Below, one piece after another: positions 34,731 through 42,602 of a stretch of DNA of 64,000 bases (the stretch's first letter is position 1; each line of letters opens with the position of its first letter). The notes beneath the pieces were generated by a model. The model made no database searches and was not told where the DNA came from. It was given only the letters and a program-made list of their open reading frames with translations. Origin of the DNA: Streptomyces sp. B93 (GTDB taxonomy: Bacteria; Actinomycetota; Actinomycetes; Streptomycetales; Streptomycetaceae); NCBI RefSeq assembly GCF_018070565.1, contig NZ_JAGPXL010000004.1, positions 186,001 to 250,000 of the forward strand, read 5' to 3'. Both the position numbers and the translations under genes were made by a program.

Positions 34731-35492
34731 TCAGGACGCCTGGCGCTGGGGCCCGTCCTGGATCTCCACGCCTCCCGAGGCGCCGAAGGTCAGTCGGCAG
34801 GTGTCCGCGCGGTAGGTGGCGACGGAGAGGGCGGCGGTGCGGCCCGCAGTGAGAAAGCGGGTGGTGACGACGAGGACGGGGGCGCCGGGGAGCCGGTCGA
34901 GTTCCTTGGCGTCGTCCGCGCGGGCCGAACCCAGCTCGACGGCGCTGTCGCGGCCCTCCAGCTCCAGGCGCTGCAACTCGCGCAGCACGGCACGCGCGCG
35001 TGCCGGTCCGGAGGGGGCGTCGATGGCGGACAGGTCGGGCACGGACGCCTGGGGGACGTAGAGCAGTTCGGCGGCGACGGCCTGGCCGTGGGTGGTCCGG
35101 GTGCTGCGCACGATGTGCACGGCCTCGTCGCGGGCGGTCTCAAGGGCGGCGGCGACGGCCGCGGGCGGCGTGGCGAGGGTGCAGTCGACGGGCTGCCGGT
35201 CGTCGCCCTGCATGCCGGGCCAGGCGTGCTGTTCGGTGCCGACGGCGACGCCCACGCGCGGTGGTGCGACGGTCGTGCCGACGCCGCGGCGGCGCTGGAG
35301 CCTGCCTTCCAGTTCCAGCTGTTCCAGGGCCTGGCGGAGGGTCGCGCGGGCGACGCCGAAACGGGCGGCGAGGTCACGTTCGTTGGGCAGGATCTCGCCC
35401 ACGGTGAACTCGGAGTCCAATGCCTCACTGAGCACGGTCCTGAGGTGCCAGTACTTCGGTTCCGGCACCGTTTCCAACTGCGTGGTCCCCAC
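34731..35492 (-). CDS. GntR/HutC-family (UTRA) transcriptional regulator
   Basis: A 253-residue regulator. The winged helix (about residues 12-75) has EPKYWHLRTVLSEAL, ILPNERDLAARFGVARATLRQAL in two segments and the wing RLQRRRGVGTTVA; residues 90-240 are a UTRA ligand domain. It is of the DasR/DevA-like subgroup. GTG at 35492 has GGAGGACAG upstream. Its promoter carries a 14-base palindrome very like the DasR dre consensus, overlapping the -35, so it is either autoregulated or under DasR, the N-acetylglucosamine sensor that couples nutrition to development. Confidence 0.85.
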   Translation of the reverse strand: MGTTQLETVPEPKYWHLRTVLSEALDSEFTVGEILPNERDLAARFGVARATLRQALEQLELEGRLQRRRGVGTTVAPPRVGVAVGTEQHAWPGMQGDDRQPVDCTLATPPAAVAAALETARDEAVHIVRSTRTTHGQAVAAELLYVPQASVPDLSAIDAPSGPARARAVLRELQRLELEGRDSAVELGSARADDAKELDRLPGAPVLVVTTRFLTAGRTAALSVATYRADTCRLTFGASGGVEIQDGPQRQAS

Positions 35493-35567
35493 CCTGTCCT
35501 CCGCAATCGCCGTGATCCGGCGGCGTTTAGCGCCCTTGTTTATTAAAGGTTGTTGTACTTATCTGCG

Positions 35568-35602
35568 ACCATAGGGCGGCCCCCACCCTTGGTCAAGACC
35601 AA
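35568..35602 (-). promoter_or_regulatory. GntR gene promoter with overlapping dre-like operator
   Basis: On the minus strand TTGACC (35596-35591), 17 bases, then TATGGT (35573-35568) make a near-consensus vegetative promoter. The palindrome TTGGTC-AA-GACCAA (35589-35602) overlaps the -35 and matches the DasR core TGGTCTAGACCA at all but the centre. Confidence 0.65.
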
Positions 35603-35711
35603 TCATCAGGGCGTGGCGGGCTCTTCGCGGGCGGCGCGGCGGGCCGCCGCCGACCGTTCATGGAGCGTTGGCGCGGGGACACACTCACGCCATGGGGCTA
35701 CCGGCCAGTAG

Positions 35712-35740
35712 CAGTTGCTGACAGTCTGTCTAGGCAACTG
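35712..35740 (+). promoter_or_regulatory. Nested inverted repeat upstream of alpha/beta hydrolase
   Basis: CAGTTGC (35712-35718) and GCAACTG (35734-35740) are perfect complements, and between them GACAG-T-CTGTC forms a second palindrome (35720-35730). It lies 26 bases before the hydrolase ATG. A candidate operator or RNA hairpin. Confidence 0.45.
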
Positions 35741-35765
35741 TCGCCCATCCCCGCCGAGGAGCCCC

Positions 35766-36596
35766 ATGTCCGCCACCGTCACCTTCAAGGTGCCCACGCC
35801 GCACGGCCCGCAGAGCGTCACCCTCGCGTACTCGCGCACCGGCGGCGGCGAACCGCTGCTCCTGATGCACGGCATAGGCCACCACCGGCAGGCGTGGGAC
35901 CCGGTGATATCCGCCCTGGCGGCCGAGCGGGACGTGATCGCGGTGGACCTGCCCGGCTTCGGAGAGTCCGAGGCGCTGCCGGCGCTGATGCCGCACGACC
36001 TGCCGACGATGAGTGCCGTCCTCAGCGAGCTGTGCCGGGCCCTGGACATCGAACGCCCCCATGTCGCGGGCAACTCGCTGGGCGGTCTGCTCGCCCTGGA
36101 ACTCGGCCGCGAGGGACTCGCCCGCTCGGTCACCGCCCTGTCCCCCGCCGGATTCTGGTCCCAGGCGGAGCGGCGGTACGCCTTCGGGGTGCTGCTGTCG
36201 ATGCGGCAGGTCGCCCGGCGGACGCCGGCGCCCGTGGTCGAGCGGCTCGCCCGTACGGCCGTCGGCCGGACGGTGCTGACCAGCACCATCTACGCCCGCC
36301 CGGCCCGCCGCTCCCCCGCGGCCGTGGTCGCCGAGACCCGGGCGCTCGCCCGCGCGGAGCGTTTCACGGAGACCCTGCGGTCCGGACGGGACATCCAGTT
36401 CACCGACGACGTCACCGGCATACCGGTGACCGTGGCCTGGGGCAGCCGGGACCGGCTGCTCGTGCCCCGGCAGGGCGTCCGCGCCAAGTACGTCATCCCG
36501 CGCGCCCGGCTGATCCGCCTGCCCGGCTGCGGCCACGTCCCCATGAACGACGACCCGGCGCTGGTCGCCCGCGTCCTGCTGGACGGAAGCCGCTAG
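35766..36596 (+). CDS. Alpha/beta-fold hydrolase
   Basis: A 276-residue alpha/beta hydrolase. The HGIGHHRQAWDPV oxyanion segment, the nucleophile elbow GNSLGG (Ser near residue 104), and the C-terminal GCGHVPMNDDP catalytic His are all visible; the acid is probably Asp in WGSRDRLL. ATG 35766 behind CGAGGAGCCCC. No signal peptide, so cytosolic. The family covers esterases, haloalkane dehalogenases and lactonases; the substrate cannot be named. Confidence 0.87.
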   Translation: MSATVTFKVPTPHGPQSVTLAYSRTGGGEPLLLMHGIGHHRQAWDPVISALAAERDVIAVDLPGFGESEALPALMPHDLPTMSAVLSELCRALDIERPHVAGNSLGGLLALELGREGLARSVTALSPAGFWSQAERRYAFGVLLSMRQVARRTPAPVVERLARTAVGRTVLTSTIYARPARRSPAAVVAETRALARAERFTETLRSGRDIQFTDDVTGIPVTVAWGSRDRLLVPRQGVRAKYVIPRARLIRLPGCGHVPMNDDPALVARVLLDGSR

Positions 36597-36611
36597 GCCC
36601 CGCCCCACCCC

Positions 36612-37484
36612 TCAGTCGGCCAGGGCCTTGAGGACCTCCTTCAGCACGGTCTGGTTGTACGGCATGCTCACGTGCGGGGTGTGGTCCTCCGGGTCGATGT
36701 CCTGGAGGACGATGTTGGTGATGTGGTGGCCCTCCGTCAGGGTGAGCGCGCACGACTCGTACGGGGTGACCACGTCGTCGTACTTGGTGGCGATGACGGT
36801 GTAGCGCACGCCCTCCACCGTCTCGCCGAGGGCGGCGAGTTCGCGCTGGAAGGGGTGGTCGTGCTGGAGCTGCGGCCAGGCGGGGATGACCGTCCCGACC
36901 GCGCCCTGCTCGACCAGTTCCTTCGCGCCCGGGACCTGGCGGGCGAGGTTCATCAGGCCCTGCGCGGTGACGCCGTGGTGGCTGGGCGCGATCCCGACGT
37001 AGTTGTGCACCTTGGCGGCACCGCCGAGGGCGCCGATGAACCAGCGCGGCATCATCCCGCCCTGCGAGAAGCCGACCAGGTCGACTTTCTCTGCGCCGGT
37101 GCGCGAGAGCACCTCGTCCACGAAGTCGGAGAGCTGCTGGGCGGACCGCTTGATGTCGCCGAGCCCGAAGATGACGGGGTTGAGGTGCTGGCCGTAGTCG
37201 AGCCGGAAGACCCGGTAGCCGTTGTCGCGCAGCAGCGGGGTGGCGGAGGTCCAGGTGTAGCCGCGGTTGCCGAAGGTGCCGTGCACCAGCACCACGGGGC
37301 GCGGATGCTCCTCGGTCAGCGGCTTGTCCCAGTCGTCCGCGCCGCCGTCCACGTCGACGGCGGCGATGGTCTGGGCGGCACCGGCCTGGGCGACGGCGTG
37401 CAGACGGTGGGGCGCCTCGGTGACGTCCGTGACGATGTTGCCGGAGTTGAGTCCGGGAAGGTTGGGCAGTCCTGGCAGAGACAC
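36612..37484 (-). CDS. Triacylglycerol lipase-like alpha/beta hydrolase (class 2 lipase)
   Basis: A 290-residue lipase-like protein. HGTFGNRGYTW is the oxyanion region, GFSQGGMMPRW the nucleophile elbow, and the TPHVSMPYNQ region near the end holds the His. It matches the lipase class 2/EstA group. No clear signal peptide: the N-terminus is MSLPGLPNLPGL. Start GTG 37484 with AGGAGAG just upstream. Converges on the preceding hydrolase gene. Probably acts on short or medium chain esters. Confidence 0.82.
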   Translation of the reverse strand: MSLPGLPNLPGLNSGNIVTDVTEAPHRLHAVAQAGAAQTIAAVDVDGGADDWDKPLTEEHPRPVVLVHGTFGNRGYTWTSATPLLRDNGYRVFRLDYGQHLNPVIFGLGDIKRSAQQLSDFVDEVLSRTGAEKVDLVGFSQGGMMPRWFIGALGGAAKVHNYVGIAPSHHGVTAQGLMNLARQVPGAKELVEQGAVGTVIPAWPQLQHDHPFQRELAALGETVEGVRYTVIATKYDDVVTPYESCALTLTEGHHITNIVLQDIDPEDHTPHVSMPYNQTVLKEVLKALAD

Positions 37485-37599
37485 GGCACTCTCCTCTTCC
37501 GAATTCGGCTGCGAATCCGGGTCGCTTTCCCTGTGTTACGGCGCCGGGGGACGGGTCCCGACACCCCGATCGGCGGCTCGCCGCCGGGGCGCGGGGGAT

Positions 37600-38124
37600 T
37601 CAGGGGTTCGCGTACGGTGACCTCAGCCAGCGCGGCACGAACCACGCCGACAGCCGTCGCAGCAGCCGTACGTACCGGCTCCACCGCACCGGTCTCATCA
37701 CATGGCCGGTCACCGCCAGTTCCGCGCGGTCCAGGCACTGCTCGAACGCCGTGTTGTGCAGCGGGCGGAAGAACAGCAGCCAGCCCAGCACGCGGATGCC
37801 GCTCGGCCGCAGCACCATGGTGTTGCGCAGCACGGCACGGTCCGCACCGAGGCTCTCCACGGAGAACTCGTGGAACCCCTCGAAGCCGCCCCGGCCGGTG
37901 AACCGGCACCGCACCCACTGGCCGGGCACATAGTGGCTCACCTGGTAGCGCACCGGCCCGTGACCACCGGCCACCCCCACGGCCAGCGGCCCCTCGAAGC
38001 GGACGGGCGGCCAGTCCGGCGGCCAGAGCCGGTCGTCACCGCCGCCCAGGGAGTCGATCAGGGCACCGACCCGCTCCGGCGAGGCGGGCAGCGCGCGTTC
38101 ATGGACGTTCAGCACAACGATCAC
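37600..38124 (-). CDS. SRPBCC-superfamily protein
   Basis: A 174-residue START/SRPBCC-type protein. The N-terminal VLNVHERALPASPERVGALIDSL, quoted in part as LNVHERALPASPERV, fits the first strand and helix of the fold; a central RFTGRGGFEGFHEFSVE and VLRNTMVLRPSG form the cavity strands. The C-terminal 55 residues (RPLHNTAFEQCLD onward) are a helical extension. I start at GTG 38124; another GTG three codons on is possible. Likely binds a hydrophobic small molecule or acts as a cyclase; function unknown. Diverges from the HD-domain gene. Confidence 0.65.
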   Translation of the reverse strand: MIVVLNVHERALPASPERVGALIDSLGGGDDRLWPPDWPPVRFEGPLAVGVAGGHGPVRYQVSHYVPGQWVRCRFTGRGGFEGFHEFSVESLGADRAVLRNTMVLRPSGIRVLGWLLFFRPLHNTAFEQCLDRAELAVTGHVMRPVRWSRYVRLLRRLSAWFVPRWLRSPYANP

Positions 38125-38525
38125 CCTCTTTGGCTGCCCGTACCGCACGGTCCCGGAATCCCCCCGAACGGGGCGACGCGGCGCACTTCGGCGCGCACGG
38201 ACGCGGAGCACGGCACGGATCCCCACCGTCGCACGACCGCGCGCCCGCGTGGCGGCCCGCCGAACTCCCCTGCTCGGTAAGCCCTTTTGCAGGGATACGC
38301 GCCCCACGTCCCCGACGAGATGGCCGAGATACGTCGCTCCCCGGTACGCGAACTGCCCTGTACGGCACTCCCGTTGCCGTTCCGACCGGCCCGTGGGGGA
38401 AATTGGGGGGGCGATTCCGGCCAAGGTCGCGGCAGCGCCCGACCAGGAGAGGGGGCACCGGTTCCGGAGCGTAAAGAGAGATGAGACGGACGCAACCAGC
38501 AAGGCGCATATGCGAGGGGGTTGGC
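38125..38525. other. Divergent non-coding region before the HD-domain gene
   Basis: The 401-base gap between the SRPBCC and HD-domain starts holds no credible gene. It is GC-rich on the left and more mixed near 38395-38480 (GGGGAAATTGGGGGGG), which probably carries the promoter for the HD-domain gene. No clear -35/-10 pair was found. Confidence 0.4.
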
Positions 38526-39152
38526 ATGGCCACTGTGCCGCCGGGGGCGCTGCCGGACGACTGGCGGCCGCTGCTCGCGGAACCGCCGCTGGCACGGCTG
38601 CTCGGTCGGCCGCTGGTGGACGACGCGCTGTCCGCGATGCACCGGCTGCTGCCGCCGCGCACCGCGCTGCACTCGCTGCGCACGTTCCTGCTGGCCGACG
38701 CCCGCGCGCGGGCGGACGGAACCGAGTACGACCGGGCCGGTCTGCTGGCCGCCGCCGCGTTCCACGACAGCGGGCTGACCTGCGAGGCGCCCCGGGTGCC
38801 GGGCGGGTTCCCGGGCCGGTCGGCCGTGCTGCTCGACCGCTTCCTGGCCGGGCACGGGGTCGACGACGGGCGGCGCGGGGCGCTGACCCGGGCGGTGCGC
38901 GAGCACATACGGCCGTTCCCCGCGCGGACCGCGGGCACCGAGGCGCGGCTGCTGCACTTCGGTGCCTGGCTGGACGTGGTCGGCCGCGGCGACCGTCAGC
39001 TGCTCGCCGAGCGCCGGAGGCTGGCGCGGCTGGCGCCGACGCCCCTGTTCGCCGTCTCGTTCTCCGCCCGGGTGGCCGTCTGCGGGCTGCGCGGCGTCCT
39101 GCCGAACCGCCCGCCGCCCGCCGGGGACCGCTCCAGGCGTCCCGCCCGCTGA
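38526..39152 (+). CDS. HD-domain protein
   Basis: A 208-residue, all-helical protein of the HD phosphohydrolase superfamily. The metal motif is LAAAAFHDSGL (His-Asp near residue 80) and a second conserved His is in REHIRPF. This group is often found beside secondary-metabolism genes and probably cleaves a nucleotide or small phosphoester. ATG at 38526 follows GCGAGGGGG. It lies 47 bases before the halogenase-like gene, so the two may be one transcript. No membrane helix. Confidence 0.7.
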   Translation: MATVPPGALPDDWRPLLAEPPLARLLGRPLVDDALSAMHRLLPPRTALHSLRTFLLADARARADGTEYDRAGLLAAAAFHDSGLTCEAPRVPGGFPGRSAVLLDRFLAGHGVDDGRRGALTRAVREHIRPFPARTAGTEARLLHFGAWLDVVGRGDRQLLAERRRLARLAPTPLFAVSFSARVAVCGLRGVLPNRPPPAGDRSRRPAR

Positions 39153-39199
39153 ACTCCGGCTCAGCACCTGGCATTCACCGTCGCGAAAGGACCGCAGAC

Positions 39200-40963
39200 A
39201 TGCACCAGGACGACCCGCGTGTGTTCGATGTCGCCATCGTCGGAGGCGGCATCGGCGGGACCATGCTGGGGGCGATCCTCGCCCGACACGGCGTACGGGT
39301 GCTGCTTCTGGAGGGAAGCGGCCACCCCCGGTTCGCCATCGGCGAGTCCACCGTCCCCGAGACCACCTTCGGACTGCGGGTACTGGCCCGCCGCTACGAC
39401 GTCCCGGAGATCGAGCACCTGGCGACCCACGGGGCGGTGCGCCGCCATGTGTCGTCGAACTGCGGGGTCAAGCGGAACTTCAGCTTCATCTACCACCGGG
39501 AGGGCGAGTCCACCCGGCCCACGGAGTGCACCCAGTACCCGACCTGGGGTCCGCCGCTCGGCCCGGACTCGCACTACCTCCGCCAGGACGTGGACGCGTA
39601 CATGTACCACGTCGCCGTCTCCTACGGCGCGACCGCGCACACCCACACCCTCGTCGACGACGTGAAGTTCGATGACGACGGCGTCACCCTGGTCACCCGC
39701 GAGAAGGGCACCTTCCAGGCGTCGTACCTGGTCGACGCGGGCGGGATGCGGGCCGTCCTGCCCGAACGGCTCGGGCTGCGCCAGGAGCCGCCGTACCGGA
39801 CCCGGTCGCGCACCGTCTTCACGCACATGGTGAACGTGCGGCCCTTCGACACCGTGGCACCCCCGCGCCGGCAGCACGGGATGCCGAGCCCGTTCAGCCA
39901 GGGCACGCTCCACCACCTGTTCCCGGGCGGCTGGTTCTGGGTGATCCCCTTCGACAACCACCCGGACAGCACCAGCGAGCTGTGCAGCGTCGGCGTCAAC
40001 CTCGACATCGACCGCTACCCGCGCCCCGATGGGCTCTCGGCCGAGGACGAGTTCTGGCAGCACGTCAACCGGTTCCCCAGCGTGGCCCGGCAGTTCGAGC
40101 GGGCGCGCGCGGTGCGGCCCTTCGTCGCCACCGAGCGCACGCAGTTCTCCTCCCGGTCGGTGGTCGGCGACCGGTGGTGTCTGCTGCCGCACGCCAGCGA
40201 CTTCATCGACCCGCTCTTCTCCAGCGGGCTCGCGGTCACGGTGATGTCACTCAACGCCCTGAGCCACCGGCTCATCGACGCGGTCCGCGAGGACGACTTC
40301 GACACCGCCCGGTTCGAGTACCTGGAGCAGTGGACCAAGCGGATGTTCCGGTTCTACGACGACCTGGTGTCGTGCAGCTATGTGGCGTTCGACGACTTCG
40401 AGCTGTGGAACGCCTGGAACCGGGTGTGGACCCTCACCACGCTGTACGGCACCAACGCCCAGAACCAGGTCGCCGTGAAGTTCGAGAAGACCCAGGACAA
40501 GGCGTGTTTCGACGCGCTTGAGTCGCCGCCCTACCGAGGGCTCCAGGGCATCGACAACCCCTGGGTCGAGCAGATGTTCAACCGCTCCCGGGACGCCGTA
40601 CTCGCCTACCGCAAGGGTGACCTGACGAAGGATCAGGCGGTGACCCGGATCTTCGAGGTGCTGCGGGAGAGCGAACTCGCGCCCTCGATGTGGGGCACGC
40701 TGGACCCGAAGGACCGGTGTCCGGCGGGCGTGTACACGCTCTGGCCGCTGATGCGCATCCTGCTCTGGGGCAAGTTCCGCTCACCGGCGCACGTCCGGGG
40801 CGCCTACTTCACCGGCGGGGCCCGGCTGGTGGGCAAGGAGGCCGTCCAGGCCGCGACCACCGAGCTGCGCGGCGGCACCTCCCAGGTCCGCCGGACGCTC
40901 CGGGACATGTGGCTCAACTGGAACCGCGACTGGACCCGTCAGGGGATTCGTATGCAGAAATGA
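39200..40963 (+). CDS. FAD-dependent oxidoreductase of the flavin-dependent halogenase family
   Basis: A 587-residue flavoprotein. The FAD motif GGGIGGT is at residues 14-20. The halogenase hallmark WxWxIP is present as GWFWVIP (about residues 246-252), and IGESTVPET and the Lys of CGVKRNFSF align with the conserved glutamate/lysine region of tryptophan and phenol halogenases. Later segments (DFIDPLFSSGLAVT) match the FAD-dependent halogenase group. The C-terminal 200 residues form a long extension. ATG at 39200 with GAAAGGA. It could halogenate or hydroxylate a bound substrate. No dedicated flavin reductase adjoins it, though one is encoded at 47731. Confidence 0.8.
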   Translation: MHQDDPRVFDVAIVGGGIGGTMLGAILARHGVRVLLLEGSGHPRFAIGESTVPETTFGLRVLARRYDVPEIEHLATHGAVRRHVSSNCGVKRNFSFIYHREGESTRPTECTQYPTWGPPLGPDSHYLRQDVDAYMYHVAVSYGATAHTHTLVDDVKFDDDGVTLVTREKGTFQASYLVDAGGMRAVLPERLGLRQEPPYRTRSRTVFTHMVNVRPFDTVAPPRRQHGMPSPFSQGTLHHLFPGGWFWVIPFDNHPDSTSELCSVGVNLDIDRYPRPDGLSAEDEFWQHVNRFPSVARQFERARAVRPFVATERTQFSSRSVVGDRWCLLPHASDFIDPLFSSGLAVTVMSLNALSHRLIDAVREDDFDTARFEYLEQWTKRMFRFYDDLVSCSYVAFDDFELWNAWNRVWTLTTLYGTNAQNQVAVKFEKTQDKACFDALESPPYRGLQGIDNPWVEQMFNRSRDAVLAYRKGDLTKDQAVTRIFEVLRESELAPSMWGTLDPKDRCPAGVYTLWPLMRILLWGKFRSPAHVRGAYFTGGARLVGKEAVQAATTELRGGTSQVRRTLRDMWLNWNRDWTRQGIRMQK

Positions 40964-41104
40964 TCGCGCCTGAATGACGGTCGACGGGAAATAGCGACAA
41001 CTGAAACAGGGCGGCAACGGCACGGCAGTCGAAAAATCATTACTGCCATCTGAACCGGAAGAACGGAGTTTGCCACCCCAGCACCTCGGGTAGGAAAACA
41101 ATAT

Positions 41105-41131
41105 GGCCGCCAAATCATAATTCGGCCGCCA
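41105..41131 (+). promoter_or_regulatory. Direct repeats in AT-rich region upstream of the sigma factor
   Basis: GGCCGCCA occurs at 41105-41112 and 41124-41131 with AAT and TTT flanks, 19 bases apart. The whole 40964-41171 gap is unusually AT-rich for this genome (runs such as AAAAATCATTA and AATCATAATT), suggesting a promoter with activator or repressor sites. Confidence 0.4.
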
Positions 41132-41171
41132 TTTCCCCTGCCCACTCCAGAGACAATGGGCTGCAATCTCC

Positions 41172-41696
41172 ATGGCGCAAAACGCAACCTGCCCACCCCC
41201 CACCGCATGCTCCTGGGAAGAGATCTCCCAACACCAGGATCGCCTTATGCGACTGGTTCGCCGCAGACTCCCGAGCCAGCAGGACGCCGAAGACTGCGTA
41301 CAGGAAACCCTGGCACGCGCAGCCGCCCACGCCGACCTGGACCGAAATCGCCTCGGCCCCTTCCTGACCTCCGTCGCCATCCGTCTCTGCATCGACTTCT
41401 ACCGGGATGTGGAGCGCCGCCGACGCCTCGTGCAGCGCGCGGCCCTGCTGGACGCTCCGGGCACCACGGAGGAGGACGTCTGCGACGAGGACTTCGGACG
41501 CTGGCTCCTCGGTCAGGTACGGCAACTGCGCGGCCGGGAGCAGGAAGTCATACTCGCCCGTGCCGCCGGAATTTCCACGGCGGAATTCGCGCGAATGCAC
41601 AACATCTCGATCAAGGCTGCCGAGGCCGCTTTCACACGAGGCCGGGCACGCCTGAAGACGGCCTGCCTGAAGGCCATGGGAGACCGCACCAGCTAA
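41172..41696 (+). CDS. RNA polymerase sigma factor, ECF type
   Basis: A 174-residue ECF sigma factor. Region 2 is seen in QQDAEDCVQETLARAAAH (about residues 36-53), and region 4 in LRGREQEVILARAAGISTAEFA (two parts) with ISIKAAEAAFTRGRARL recognition helix. No anti-sigma gene adjoins; the neighbours are an NPLAAL-repeat protein 66 bases downstream and the halogenase-like gene upstream. GC content is a little lower than its neighbours. ATG 41172. It may direct transcription of the repeat-protein gene and of itself. Confidence 0.85.
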   Translation: MAQNATCPPPTACSWEEISQHQDRLMRLVRRRLPSQQDAEDCVQETLARAAAHADLDRNRLGPFLTSVAIRLCIDFYRDVERRRRLVQRAALLDAPGTTEEDVCDEDFGRWLLGQVRQLRGREQEVILARAAGISTAEFARMHNISIKAAEAAFTRGRARLKTACLKAMGDRTS

Positions 41697-41762
41697 ATCG
41701 GCCGGAATCCCGAGCAAGGCAAGCGGAATCCAACGCACAGTGAACCGAGAGGAATTCATCCA

Positions 41763-42494
41763 ATGGGCAGGAACAAAAACCTCCAGGACATCATGAAGGA
41801 CTTCGTCGGCGGTGTGACCGACAACTGGAAGGACCTGATCGACGACCTCATCAACCGGAACGACGACAACAGGTCCAGTTCCTCCAACAATCCCCTCGGT
41901 GCCCTGGGCGGGGTGCCGGGGGACGCCCTCGGCCTCCTCTCCGGGGCCCTCAACCCGGCCGTCGCCGCCCAACTCCTCGGGGGCGGGGCGGGCAACCCGC
42001 TGGCCGCCCTCAACATGCTCACCGGCCCAGCGGCCGCCGCCAACCCGCTCGCCGCCCTCCAGCTGCTGGGCGCGCTCGGCGGAGGCGGCGGGGGCAACCC
42101 GCTGGCCGCCCTCAACGCGCTGGGTGGAGGCGGGGGCGGAGGCGGCGCCAACCCGCTCGCCGCGCTCCAACTGCTCGGCGGGGTCGGTCAGCTGGCCGGC
42201 GGTGCGGGACAGCTGGCGGGCGGCCTCGGCGGTGCCGCGGGCGGCCTCGGGAACCTCCTCAACGCCGCCGCGGCGCTGCCCGCGCAGGGCGGCCAGATGG
42301 CCGGACAGCTGGGCCAGATGGCCGGTCAGGCGGCCACCGCGCCCGCGCAGATGGCGGGCCAGATGGCCAACCAGGCCCAGGCCGGGGTGCAGCAGGCCGC
42401 GAAGGCGGCCGAGGGCCTCGCCTCCGGGCTCACCGGCGGGCTCACGGGCGACCGGCGCTCCGGTGACAACGAGCGCGGCGAAGGCCGCGCCTGA
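41763..42494 (+). CDS. NPLAAL-repeat, Gly/Ala/Leu-rich protein of unknown function
   Basis: I do not recognise a family. The 243-residue protein has a charged N-terminus (about residues 1-45, MGRNKNLQDIMKDFVGG, NWKDLIDDLINRNDDN), then a low-complexity core in which NPLAAL(N/Q) recurs four times between glycine runs (NPLAALNMLTG, NPLAALQLLG, NPLAALNALGG, NPLAALQLLGG), plus NPLGALGG and LNPAVAAQLLGG variants. Residues 150-225 repeat GQLAGG, GQMAGQ and AQMAGQ. The tail is charged. It looks like an amphipathic self-assembling or surface-coating protein. ATG 41763 with GAGAGGAA. It sits between an ECF sigma factor and an ABC1 kinase gene. Confidence 0.75.
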   Translation: MGRNKNLQDIMKDFVGGVTDNWKDLIDDLINRNDDNRSSSSNNPLGALGGVPGDALGLLSGALNPAVAAQLLGGGAGNPLAALNMLTGPAAAANPLAALQLLGALGGGGGGNPLAALNALGGGGGGGGANPLAALQLLGGVGQLAGGAGQLAGGLGGAAGGLGNLLNAAAALPAQGGQMAGQLGQMAGQAATAPAQMAGQMANQAQAGVQQAAKAAEGLASGLTGGLTGDRRSGDNERGEGRA

Positions 42495-42602
42495 CCTTCC
42501 GCCCCCTCACTCCGTTCCCCGCCCCTCGCGCCTGCCCCGCGGCCGAACCCGCCTCCCGGCGGCATCCCCGACGCAGATTCCGACTGAGGAGGAACCCGCA
42601 CC

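Noticed and set aside
37600..39174. A 524-codon minus-strand frame as one protein
   Set aside because: Only the last 174 codons look like a protein (SRPBCC type); the rest is Arg/Pro/Ala-rich antisense of the HD-domain gene.
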